Shown here: piece by piece, positions 13,601 to 20,141 of the stretch
Numbering within the stretch: position 1 is the stretch's first letter
Layout: every line of letters starts with the position of its first letter
Virus record (IMG/VR): IMGVR_UViG_3300005515_000033
Location: 1 to 32,831 of that record
DNA from: a virus
Length of the DNA stretch: 32,831 nt
Reading direction: 5' to 3' (one strand)
Notes under the pieces: generated by a model
The model's input: the letters and a program-made list of their open reading frames with translations, nothing else
Databases searched by the model: none
What the model was told of the DNA's origin: nothing
Position numbers and translations under genes: made by a program

Positions 13601-15640
13601 CTGGTTCGCCGTTTCAAGGTCGAGAGCCTGGCGCTTGTAGCCGGCCGCGACGCGGTAGCTGCCCAGCGCTGCATCGGCATCCGCTTGGCTAATCTGCTTG
13701 GTCCGAACTTGCCCGTCGAGCCGGACGCGCTGCGTATCCAATTCCTGGGTGATCTGGGCGCCCTTGATACGCGCCAGTTGCTCGATGTTCTTGGTCAGCG
13801 CCAGTTGGGCGGCAAGTTCTGCGTTCTGAGCCTGCTCGACGACGTTGTCGCCGCGAGCGTCGGCCCTGGTCGCCGCAGAGACCGCCGGCTGCTTCGTGAG
13901 GTGTTCGTAGCGCTTGCGGATAGCCGCCTCGATCGCCGCCGCCTGCGCAGGGCTGTCGAGTTCCTTACTGTTCGGGTTCGCCGCGCGAATATCAGCCTGC
14001 CCCTTCCGGTAGCGCTCGATTTCCTGCGTCGCGAGGCTGACGTTCCTCGCAATCTTCGACCACGAGTTCGCGTGCTCGTTGGCTGCGGCGACGCCGTCGG
14101 CCTGAACCTGGTTGGCGGTAGCTTCGGCCTGAACGCGCTTCTGCTCAGCGGCCTCAACGGCCTTCAGCGCTGCCAGCTGGGCCTGGAGGCCTTTGTTGCG
14201 GGCCTCCAACTGACGGCGCTCGTCGTCAAGGAAGCTGTTGCCCTTGCCGGTGGCCGGATTTCCTTGCAGGCGCTCATTGTTGAGCTTGATCTGGTCCTGG
14301 ATGTTCTGGATGGCGTTCGCGCGGCCTGCGGCCTCGTTCCCCCACATTTTCAGCCAGGTCCAGGCGTCCTTCACGGCGTCACCGACGCCGCGCCAGGCCT
14401 TCTCTAGATAGCCGAGGTTTTCAGGGCCAGCCTTGCCCAAACGCTGGTGGACCAGGATTGCCGCCTCAAGCTGAGCTTGGGTTGTGTCACCCTGGCGCTC
14501 CAGCAACTGAATGTGCTCGATCTGCGCCAGCCGCATGCCGCCATACGACTCCTGGAACTTCGTAAGGAAGTCTGAGGCGCCGGAACCCATCTGAGCGAAG
14601 TAGCTGACCGCCTCCGTCGAGGATTTCCCGGTCAGGCGGGAGAACATCACGACGTCCTCGCCCAAGACCTTGATGGTCTCGCCTGTGAACTTGCCGGTCT
14701 CCGTCAGGCCGAGCAGCGCCGCGCGAGCGGCGTCGACGCTGGTCTTCGTGTCGCCGGCGACTTGCCTGGAGAACTGCTCGAACTGGACAGCGGTAATGCC
14801 AGCATTGCTACCTGCGAGCGCCAGGGTGTTGGCGAGTTTCGCCGCTTCTTTATCGCCCTCGTTGAACGCCACGGCGGCGGCGGTGATCGCGCCACCGATC
14901 AGGACGATGGGACCGAGCAGAGCGATGACCGGGCCCGCAGCCTCAGCGATCCCTGCGAGGGCCGCCTTGAATGTAACTCCCCGCGTTGCTGCCTCGGCGA
15001 AGACTTCGCCGGCCTGAGCGCCTTGCTGAATTGCTACCATCCAGAGCGCTTGTCCGCTGGCCAACGACACGAACACATCGGCGCCCTGCCGGCCGAGGTT
15101 CAGAAGCTGGTAGGTCTGAAGGCGGGCAGCTTCACCGGACGCCGCGTGGGCCTTCTGCAGGTTCGCCAGCTTGCCCTGCAGGCCGACGACGGCAGCCCCG
15201 TTATCGCCTTGGATCTTGACCGCTTCGGCCATCAGCCGGTTGGTGCGCATGATCTCGGCGCCGACCGGATCGTAGGCGCGTGTGAGCGCTTCGAGTTGCT
15301 TGGCGGCGCGCGTCTGCTCTTTCGTCAGGGCGTCGGTCGCCCTGGCGTTCTGCAAGATCAGCTTCGCCGTCGCCTCCTGAGAGAGGTTGTATTGGCTCTG
15401 GGCGTTGAAGGCGTTGCCGTATACCTGGGCCAGCCCGCGCACGGAGGCCTCGGCCTTCCCGGCTGCGGTGCCGGACAAGCCTTGGGCGACGGCTTGGTCA
15501 CGGACGGCTTGCGCGGTCGCCCTGGCCTGTTCCTCAAGGGCGCGGGCGGAGGCGCGCAGATCGTCGGTCTGCTTCTTGGCCGGCTCGGCCTTGGCGACAT
15601 TGAAATCCATCGCCAGCGAGGCGAGCGTGACTTCGGTCAT
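10661..15640 (-). CDS. Tail tape measure protein, 1659 aa
   Basis: This is the longest gene of the window. The N-terminal 200 residues are helical and Ala/Gln-rich with L-N-L-G-R-Q-G-A-D-V-F-V-S-L-A-S-G-Q, a signature of lambda GpH-type tape measures. A hydrophobic segment lies near 233-259. Long coiled-coil stretches fill the centre, with more Gly/Ala-rich hydrophobic stretches around residues 930-970 and 1090-1140. The C-terminus carries G-F-A-T-G-G-S-F-T-I-G-G-N-P-G, also typical. Tape measures set tail length and are ejected with the DNA. AGGAGGTGTC directly precedes the ATG at 15640, giving a very strong start. At about 0.15 nm per residue the tail would be near 250 nm. It lies downstream of the G/GT chaperone genes, as in lambda. 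Confidence 0.96.
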   Translation of the reverse strand: MTEVTLASLAMDFNVAKAEPAKKQTDDLRASARALEEQARATAQAVRDQAVAQGLSGTAAGKAEASVRGLAQVYGNAFNAQSQYNLSQEATAKLILQNARATDALTKEQTRAAKQLEALTRAYDPVGAEIMRTNRLMAEAVKIQGDNGAAVVGLQGKLANLQKAHAASGEAARLQTYQLLNLGRQGADVFVSLASGQALWMVAIQQGAQAGEVFAEAATRGVTFKAALAGIAEAAGPVIALLGPIVLIGGAITAAAVAFNEGDKEAAKLANTLALAGSNAGITAVQFEQFSRQVAGDTKTSVDAARAALLGLTETGKFTGETIKVLGEDVVMFSRLTGKSSTEAVSYFAQMGSGASDFLTKFQESYGGMRLAQIEHIQLLERQGDTTQAQLEAAILVHQRLGKAGPENLGYLEKAWRGVGDAVKDAWTWLKMWGNEAAGRANAIQNIQDQIKLNNERLQGNPATGKGNSFLDDERRQLEARNKGLQAQLAALKAVEAAEQKRVQAEATANQVQADGVAAANEHANSWSKIARNVSLATQEIERYRKGQADIRAANPNSKELDSPAQAAAIEAAIRKRYEHLTKQPAVSAATRADARGDNVVEQAQNAELAAQLALTKNIEQLARIKGAQITQELDTQRVRLDGQVRTKQISQADADAALGSYRVAAGYKRQALDLETANQIAQRDLQQRQEVLGYTQRVAQLQAAAAPTLEKSFAIQSKALAERQAYDRDALEEAVAQRVISGDITLTQGKLLLVDLAIAQAAEGEDKARQDRLAIFQRDLALAQQGFQNEADLLQSRKGLAQSSYEAAQFDRRIAGVRYAAERQVLEKTTIENGYKQDAVDAAQARLPVLEEIYRNELRQLELSDNAVTAYADLVGALSNAARAVIDGDIGGSISAASGVLKQLSGLAGGLGTSLGGALGSAAAVAGPIGAAVSAVTGVLGAIGASSAEKAQRKIEALTKAVEDLRSDNKTSSGSIAAALAEANKNWNSDLEYSSAMLSALRSIDAKTGAAAALLARQVSTGGLLSTSGLGLGSTTAQGNLGAGLVAGGLTGAALAGAGSFLLSGLAGSLALGPIGLVAGAVGALVGALTKTKTTTEILDQGLQFTASTFDQITKNGVTGSSYADLLTTTKKSILGVGYSTKVKTSTVTGSIDPDLLGQISGVIQALGDGVLSAAAVFGVEAAKAAESALGSAVVDLGKLSLKDLKADEIADVLNATFDKVGDQLAAAGVPGLEELATVGEGAFETLTRLAREYQVVDVALASIGKTFGQVGLESIAARDELVQLFGGMDAFTSSTSFFASNFLTDAEQLAPVIKAVNDNLKAYGLTAESSRDQFKDLVLAQDLTTEAGRATYAALLAVAPAFDKVADAAEAVAKTAAEAAKAAEDAAAKAFNDSLSRSMEAAEAEATKAAAAQEAYTNQMTAFANAADTAAHALDGAMSSLTDFADSLKSELGLGTTGGSLAQAERAFKTAVATGNYDAIPELGKAYADAAKSGAGSQSEYLRIIAQIRQASLNSVTSAKSDAYQSSLSALIMGALFQGSNTGDFSGLAQIRALQAAGLPGFATGGSFTIGGNPGVDQNTLSLNGQPIANVSYGETAWIGRGGPSNDNGNAELAAEVRALRIEVSQLRAVAADVANIRSTLTNVTEGGRAMQTEPAA

Positions 15641-15666
15641 GACACCTCCTGTGGTAGCCTTCGCCC

Positions 15667-15876
15667 ATGAGCGAGATCGCCGACGCCAGGGCCGAAGGCC
15701 TCACCGTCCGCTGCCCCTGCGGGCACGATGAATGGATGCATCCCGAGATGGCCGCGCCGCCCGACCCGTTCTTCTGTGGGGAGTGCGGCCAGACCCTTGG
15801 GACCTGGGCCGAGGTTCACCAGCGGCTGTTCACCGCCGGCGCCATGCTGGACGAGGTCCTGGCCAAGAAGGCCTAG
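15667..15876 (+). CDS. Small zinc-ribbon protein on the opposite strand between GT and tape measure, 69 aa
   Basis: This 69-residue protein carries C-P-C-G-H-D-E (about residues 16-22) and F-F-C-G-E-C-G (36-42), giving four Cys plus His in a treble-clef or zinc-ribbon pattern, then a helical C-terminus ending D-E-V-L-A-K-K-A. It fits almost exactly into the 232-base gap between the tape-measure start and the GT stop, overlapping the latter by four bases, on the strand opposite to the whole late operon. No strong ribosome-binding site is visible. The coding alternative on the minus strand is low-complexity. Function is unknown; a regulator or a small virion-unrelated accessory protein are both possible. 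Confidence 0.62.
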   Translation: MSEIADARAEGLTVRCPCGHDEWMHPEMAAPPDPFFCGECGQTLGTWAEVHQRLFTAGAMLDEVLAKKA

Positions 15877-16639
15877 CTCTTCGCCGGTGCCACCGGCGTC
15901 GATAGGTGCTCAGCATCGAGCGCCATGATGGCCCTGCGCTCCCAGGGCTCTAGCCTGACGCCCTCGTCCCGTTCCCAAGCCTGGATTTCCAAGCGCGAGA
16001 TCCGCGACGGCCCGAACCCGCCGCTCTGTCGCGTTTGGCAGAGATCGGCGTACCAGCCCCAGATGTGAGCGACGAGAGGTGGAAGCGGAGGCGTGTTCGC
16101 CAGCCGCCAGACGGCCTCAGGGTCGCCCTGTCGGGCTAGGCTTTCGAGGTGGGTCCGAAGCGGCTCGCCGTCGTCTTGGCGAGCCGCCAGCTCGAACTGT
16201 TCGCGCCCGTAGGCTATTAGGCCGCGGACGAGTTCCGCAAAAAATCGGCCACCTCGCCCGAGGCTTGGGTGACCTGGGTGGCGATCGAGGCGTTGCGGCT
16301 GACCAGCCGATAGGCGTTCTCGGGCGACCACTCTTCCTTGATCCCGCGCCAACCGACGACGCGGACGGCGGTCAGCCGGTGGCCAAACTCGATGTCTTCC
16401 TCGATCGGCGTGAAGGCGGCGTCGCCCTTGACGCGCACGGCTTCGGCCCGCAGCGCCTTCTTACGGCGCTCGTTCACCAAGCGGTTCACCTCGGCCTGGA
16501 CCTTCGGCGACTCGTTGCCGAGGACCAGTAGGAAGGCGCCAGAGTTCGAGCCGTCGGGCAGGATGATTTCCATTTCGATCGGCTTGTCGGAGGCCGTGGC
16601 GGCGTCGAAAGCGTCGAGCGAGAAGGCGGCTTTGGTCAT
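15873..16639 (-). CDS. Tail assembly chaperone GT, -1 frameshift fusion, about 255 aa
   Basis: This product shares its first 134 residues with the G protein. It then continues in the -1 frame through A-E-L-V-R-G-L-I-A-Y-G-R-E-Q-F to the stop at 15873, adding 121 residues. The T part is helical with W-G-W-Y-A-D-L and W-E-R-R-A-I-M-A-L. The downstream frame has no ribosome-binding site and is Arg/Gly-rich before the shift point but protein-like after it, exactly as expected for a programmed frameshift. GT proteins bind tape measure and tube protein and guide tail assembly. Base 16238 is read twice. Position between tail tube and tape measure matches lambda G-T. Confidence 0.85.
16217..16639 (-). 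CDS. Tail assembly chaperone G, 140 aa
   Basis: This 140-residue soluble protein starts at 16639 after AAGGACATCCCC. It has I-E-M-E-I-I-L-P-D-G-S-N-S-G near residue 22, a basic helical centre (V-N-R-L-V-N-E-R-R-K-K-A-L-R) and a conserved-looking W-R-G-I-K-E-E-W-S-P-E-N-A end. Its place between the tail tube gene and the tape measure, and its frameshift relation to a longer product, identify it as the G-type chaperone. Most ribosomes should end at the TAA at 16217, and a minority make GT. Confidence 0.85.
   Translation of the reverse strand: MTKAAFSLDAFDAATASDKPIEMEIILPDGSNSGAFLLVLGNESPKVQAEVNRLVNERRKKALRAEAVRVKGDAAFTPIEEDIEFGHRLTAVRVVGWRGIKEEWSPENAYRLVSRNASIATQVTQASGEVADFLRNSSAA
16238..16244 (-). 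other. Programmed -1 frameshift slippery site T_TTT_TTG
   Basis: On the minus strand the zero frame reads GAT TTT TTG at codons 132-134 of the G gene. The heptamer T_TTT_TTG matches the X_XXY_YYZ rule for tandem -1 slippage, and the -1 frame then stays open for 121 codons to 15873. It lies 18 bases before the G stop codon. No clear downstream pseudoknot was established by eye. Confidence 0.85.
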
Positions 16640-16659
16640 GGGGATGTCCTTGAAAAGGA

Positions 16660-16680
16660 CGCCAGGGCGCTACCCTGGCG
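16660..16680 (-). terminator. Stem-loop between tail tube and G genes, possible partial terminator
   Basis: CGCCAGGG (16660-16667) and CCCTGGCG (16673-16680) form an 8-bp stem with a 5-base loop. On the minus strand it is followed by TCCTTTTC, a weak U run. A leaky terminator here would lower transcription after the abundant tail tube gene, as is common in phages. It could also be an RNA stability element. Confidence 0.55.
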
Positions 16681-16741
16681 CTGAGTTTGGGGGAGACAGA
16701 GAGGGATGCCGCGGCGAACTGCCCCCGCGGCCGGGCGTCGG

Positions 16742-17959
16742 TTAGGCCGCGCTGTCTTGGATCGCGACAATCGTCTGGTCGGTCGCCAGGGCAGCGCCGC
16801 CGGCGCTGTTGATCTGCGCCGTGAATGGATAGGTGCGGATAACCGCCTTTTCGCCGTCGTCAGGCGTGTCGCCCGTCAGCTTGATCATGGGGATGTTGAT
16901 CACGACGAAGTCGGCGTTGGCGGTCGCGTCCTCGGTGACAGCCAGGACCAGGGAAGTGGTCGAGCGAGCCTCGAAGATGGTCTGGAGCGTGACGCCGTCG
17001 AACTTCGCCGTGAAGCTACCCGACACCGTCACCCGGCCGCGCTGCATGTCGTCGACCACGTTCGAACCCACCACGGCGTCGCTGTGGGTGGTGTTGCCGT
17101 TGATGGTGATCTGGGCGCCGGTCACGTTGGCGACGGGGGTACCGCCGACCAGAACGACGCCGTTCACCGCGGTGAGGATGTCGGTCGTGGTCTCGGCCGT
17201 GGGGGACGTGAGGATTTGCGCGCTGCCCAGGGTGCGGGTGCGACCAACGGTGTCGAGCGAGATGGTCGCGTTGCCCGTCGCCGGCAGGTTCAGGGCGGCC
17301 TGGGCGATCTGCTGGTCGTTGTAGACCTCCGACCGGGTGAGGTCGGCATACCATTCCTCGAACGTGTAGTAGTCGTTCGTATGGCCGGTCAGCGGGACCA
17401 GGCTCTTCTTGCCCGAGACGGCGATGGTGGCAGAGGCGATCGGTCCTTCAGCCACCAGGGCCGAACCATTCAGCACCTTGACCGTCACGACCGTGGCGGA
17501 GGGGATCGCGATGATGAGCAAGTTCTTTTGGCTGTTGGCCACGTTGAACGAGCCGGCGGTCAGGCGCACCACGTCACCGACCTTGAAGCCGTCGGTCAGG
17601 TACGAGCCCGCTCCACGCGTGATGTTCCAGTTTTGGCCGTTGGCCGCGATCGTCAGCGAAGCGGAGGCGGCCGAGACGCCGGCGGTCATGTCCTTCCGCA
17701 GCAGCGAGGCCAGGAGCGTGGCATAGGTGCCCGGCGACAGGAGGCCGTCGATCTTGCCGGCGGGCTTCACGACGCCAATGCCCACGCCCGTGCCCTGCTG
17801 GTGGGAGACGATTTCGTTGCTCTCGAACGTGTCCGGCGGGGCCTGGAAGACGCTCGAGGTGCGGCGGACGATCTGGCCGCCCGAGCCCGTTGCCGGCGTG
17901 CCGAGGCCGGTCTGCTTCTTGTAGACGGTCTTCTTATTGATCCCTTGGGCGACAGCCAT
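16742..17959 (-). CDS. Major tail tube protein, 405 aa
   Basis: The N-terminus (G-I-N-K-K-T-V-Y-K-K-Q-T-G-L-G-T-P-A) and the repeated Thr/Val-rich beta strands fit the long class of phage tail tube proteins whose hexamers stack around the tape measure. The middle holds E-E-W-Y-A-D-L-T-R-S-E-V-Y-N-D-Q-Q-I and later S-G-S-F-T-A-K-F-D-G-V-T-L, both as expected. At 405 residues it is longer than the usual 200-300, suggesting an added surface domain of Ig-like type. AGGAG precedes the ATG at 17959 at good spacing. It lies between the tail terminator and the G/GT chaperones. Confidence 0.88.
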   Translation of the reverse strand: MAVAQGINKKTVYKKQTGLGTPATGSGGQIVRRTSSVFQAPPDTFESNEIVSHQQGTGVGIGVVKPAGKIDGLLSPGTYATLLASLLRKDMTAGVSAASASLTIAANGQNWNITRGAGSYLTDGFKVGDVVRLTAGSFNVANSQKNLLIIAIPSATVVTVKVLNGSALVAEGPIASATIAVSGKKSLVPLTGHTNDYYTFEEWYADLTRSEVYNDQQIAQAALNLPATGNATISLDTVGRTRTLGSAQILTSPTAETTTDILTAVNGVVLVGGTPVANVTGAQITINGNTTHSDAVVGSNVVDDMQRGRVTVSGSFTAKFDGVTLQTIFEARSTTSLVLAVTEDATANADFVVINIPMIKLTGDTPDDGEKAVIRTYPFTAQINSAGGAALATDQTIVAIQDSAA

Positions 17960-18040
17960 GGCGGATCTCCTGATCTAGATGTGAAAAGGGGTCCGCCGGG
18001 CATGGGCCGGGCGGGCGGGTTCTGGCGGCCTGGCGGCCGG

Positions 18041-18442
18041 TCAGGTCTGGTTGGAGGTGCGGTACTCGATCGAGACGGGCTTCACGTACCGGCCGTCGTC
18101 GTCGGTCATCGCCGGCAGGATAGCCGGGGTCTTCATGATGGTGACCTTCAGGCCGCCGCTGGTGAAGGTGGCGCCACGGTAGAAGGTTGAGCGCAGCAGC
18201 ACCGCGCGGCTCTCAGCCGGTTCAGCGCCCAGGCCGGGCGGCCAGTGCAGGCTGACCTGGAAGAACCCCTGATCGGCGAAGTTGCGCCCGTATTCATCGT
18301 TGATCGGCGTTCCAGGGATCAGGCTGGCCCGCTGATACGGGACGCTTGGCGACGGGCTGTAAGGCGCGTTCTCCCAGGCCGTGGCCAGGGCGGGGCTCAT
18401 GCCGTTCAGGGCGGCTTCCAGGGCGGCGCGGAGATCACTCAT
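18041..18442 (-). CDS. Tail terminator protein, DUF4128-like, 133 aa
   Basis: The 133-residue protein starts with a helix (D-L-R-A-A-L-E-A-A-L-N-G-M), then has Y-Q-R-A-S-L-I-P-G-T-P, F-F-Q-V-S-L-H-W-P-P-G and a C-terminal Y-V-K-P-V-S-I-E-Y-R-T. This layout matches DUF4128-type tail terminators, structural relatives of lambda GpU, which cap the finished tail tube before head joining. Its ATG overlaps the stop of the preceding gene by four bases. The gene order (completion, terminator, tube) agrees. Confidence 0.78.
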   Translation of the reverse strand: MSDLRAALEAALNGMSPALATAWENAPYSPSPSVPYQRASLIPGTPINDEYGRNFADQGFFQVSLHWPPGLGAEPAESRAVLLRSTFYRGATFTSGGLKVTIMKTPAILPAMTDDDGRYVKPVSIEYRTSNQT

Positions 18443-18921
18443 CGTCCGTAGCCTCCTCGGTGCATCTCGCGCGGGCCTGACACGGTCTTTGCTTCATCGA
18501 CCGCCAAGCGGAAGATCTGGTCGAACTCCAAGCCCGTGAGGCGGACCATGCCGCCCTCCGGTACCTGCTTTGACCAGCGGTCAATCTCCAGCCGGAAGGC
18601 GTAAGGCAGCGAGTTGCTGATGTAGAAGCGGTGGCCGAAGGGCTCGGCGTCGAGAATGTCGAGGTTGCGCACCTCGCGAACGCTGGTCAGGTCGTCATAG
18701 CCGTGGCCGATCACGTCCTTGGACAGTCGCCAGTTGGAACGGAACTGGCCCGGCCGGTAGTCGGCTGGCGCCTTCCGCTTCCACGTTTCAGGCATACCGA
18801 CCGGCGAGCGCTTGATCAGGCGGCGGCCCGACTCCTCAATGGTGAACCGCACGACCTGGGCGGCGCGCGCCCAATAGTCTTCGACGGCTCTGTCTACGGT
18901 GTCGGCAAAGCCCAGCGTCAT
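18439..18921 (-). CDS. Head-tail/tail completion protein, HK97-gp10-like, 160 aa
   Basis: This 160-residue protein has an N-terminal helix, then R-S-P-V-G-M-P-E and G-Q-F-R-S-N-W-R-L-S, followed by Y-I-S-N-S-L-P-Y-A-F-R-L-E and V-P-E-G-G-M-V-R-L-T. The P-V-G...R-S-N-W and Y-A-x-x-L-E...P-x-G-M pattern is characteristic of HK97 gp10/GpZ-like completion proteins at the head-tail junction. Both ends overlap neighbouring genes by ATGA, so translation is coupled through 19334-18041. Confidence 0.78.
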   Translation of the reverse strand: MTLGFADTVDRAVEDYWARAAQVVRFTIEESGRRLIKRSPVGMPETWKRKAPADYRPGQFRSNWRLSKDVIGHGYDDLTSVREVRNLDILDAEPFGHRFYISNSLPYAFRLEIDRWSKQVPEGGMVRLTGLEFDQIFRLAVDEAKTVSGPREMHRGGYGR

Positions 18922-19334
18922 AGTCGCAGCTGCAAGGTGGCCGAGATCAGCAGGCCCGAAGGCCGTTTGGCGTCGACGCTCACCACGCGCCAGGGCCGTC
19001 CGTCGGACAGGGTCAGGATCGCATCGGCGGGTAGCTGGCCATTGGTGATCGGCGGTAGCTGAAGGTCGGCGCCGGCTATCGTCACCGGGCTCATGACAAA
19101 CTCGATGTCGCCATGGAGGATGTTGGCTCCGTCGATCCGCTCCGCCCTGATCGACTTCTCAACGCCGCTGCAGGTCTGGTTGACCGGGGCGCCGGGAATG
19201 ACGCTGCCACCGGGGATGTAGGTTCCTGGCGGGGTGAAGTCGAAGGTGACCACCTGGCCCGCGGCGTCAGGATTCGTCCCCAAGGGGGCCAGCAGGCGTA
19301 TGGCCGCCGCCCTGCCCTCGTCATAGATGCTCAT
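18918..19334 (-). CDS. Head-closure-type connector protein, 138 aa
   Basis: This 138-residue beta-rich protein has T-F-D-F-T-P-P-G-T-Y-I-P-G-G, E-R-I-D-G-A-N-I-L-H-G-D, and I-L-T-L-S-D-G-R-P-W-R-V-V-S-V-D. This pattern fits the small beta-barrel head-closure (stopper) proteins found between adaptor and completion proteins. It shares one base with the previous gene's stop and overlaps the next gene by four. The exact family is inferred from gene order and beta content rather than a diagnostic motif. Confidence 0.68.
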   Translation of the reverse strand: MSIYDEGRAAAIRLLAPLGTNPDAAGQVVTFDFTPPGTYIPGGSVIPGAPVNQTCSGVEKSIRAERIDGANILHGDIEFVMSPVTIAGADLQLPPITNGQLPADAILTLSDGRPWRVVSVDAKRPSGLLISATLQLRL

Positions 19335-19819
19335 CAGACGATGAAGATCGAAGGGCCAGCGGATGCGCTGGTCAGGAAGGGGGCCAGAAGCCCCTCTACC
19401 ATGGGAATGGTGACGGATTCTCCGGCGGCGCCATCAGAGCCGTTGTCGAAGTATTCGGTCTCGACGTCGACCGCGCCCTCGACGCGGTTGCGCTTCCGCT
19501 TCAGCCGTTGGTCGGCTGAGGAGCGCGTCGTCAGCACACCCGGGTTCATCGCCTCGAAGTAGCCGGCCGCATAGCTGGCGTGTTCGATCGCCACCGGGAT
19601 CACATCAGACGGGATCGCCTGACCGTACGCGGTGGCTCCGGTGCGGGGCCACGCGTTGTCTTGGACAAATGGATCCGTGGGAGCGCCGGGGAAGACATGC
19701 GCGTCAACGTGCATGCTCCCCCGGCTCCGCAGCTGGGCGGACGACGAAGAGCTGTCGGGCACGGTGAAGCCGTTGGCGGCCAGCCATGCCTCGAACTTGG
19801 TGTCATCGCCGTACGCCAT
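19334..19819 (-). CDS. Head-tail adaptor, DnaT-like family, 161 aa
   Basis: The 161-residue protein begins with T-K-F-E-A-W-L-A-A-N-G-F-T-V-P and later has W-P-R-T-G-A, I-P-S-D-V-I-P-V-A-I-E-H-A-S-Y-A-A-G-Y-F. The W-P-R-T-G and I-P-x-x-V-x-x-A blocks are shared by phage proteins annotated as DnaT-like or gp15-type adaptors, which bind under the portal. Its mostly helical start and the place just after the capsid genes support this. The DnaT name reflects a sequence family and not a replication role here. Confidence 0.78.
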   Translation of the reverse strand: MAYGDDTKFEAWLAANGFTVPDSSSSSAQLRSRGSMHVDAHVFPGAPTDPFVQDNAWPRTGATAYGQAIPSDVIPVAIEHASYAAGYFEAMNPGVLTTRSSADQRLKRKRNRVEGAVDVETEYFDNGSDGAAGESVTIPMVEGLLAPFLTSASAGPSIFIV

Positions 19820-19823
19820 GGGC

Positions 19824-20138
19824 TTAGGCCTGCGCCTTGCTTTCGCGGGCCAGTTCGATGGCGGCGATGATGTCCGCCTTCTTGGTGGCGTCGCCCAGCT
19901 CGACGCCTTCGGTCTCGGCGAGGGCCTTCAGGTCTTCGACCTTCATGCCAGCCAGGCCCTTGTCGCCGTCGTCGCTGGCCTCGCCATCGATGGTGAACCA
20001 GCCGGTCGATTTGGCCGACTTCAGTTCGCCTTCGCTGACTTCCAGGTCATCGCTGGTCTTGCCGGCATCGATCAGGACCAGGCCCGCAGTCGTGTGAACG
20101 CCCTTGGGCCCGCTGGTGTTGTTGGTGAACTTGGTCAT
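19824..20138 (-). CDS. Small phage head protein with C-terminal HeH/SAP-like domain, 104 aa
   Basis: The first half has a beta strand pattern (G-V-H-T-T-A-G-L-V-L-I-D-A-G and W-F-T-I-D-G), and the C-terminal 40 residues read M-K-V-E-D-L-K-A-L-A-E-T-E-G-V-E-L-G, then A-T-K-K-A-D-I-I-A-A-I. This is the helix-extended-helix arrangement seen in HeH and SAP-type nucleic-acid-binding motifs, common in small phage proteins between capsid and connector genes. The start is at 20138, three bases downstream of the major capsid stop. The function is not established. Confidence 0.75.
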   Translation of the reverse strand: MTKFTNNTSGPKGVHTTAGLVLIDAGKTSDDLEVSEGELKSAKSTGWFTIDGEASDDGDKGLAGMKVEDLKALAETEGVELGDATKKADIIAAIELARESKAQA

Positions 20139-20141
20139 GGC

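Noticed and set aside
15637-15819. 60-codon minus-strand frame between GT and the tape measure
   Set aside because: It is Gly/Pro-rich without motif and overlaps the tape-measure start; the plus-strand zinc-ribbon frame explains the gap better.
16706-18190. 494-codon plus-strand frame opposite the tail tube gene
   Set aside because: It is rich in Arg, Gly, Asp and His without any motif, and the minus strand encodes a clear tail tube protein.
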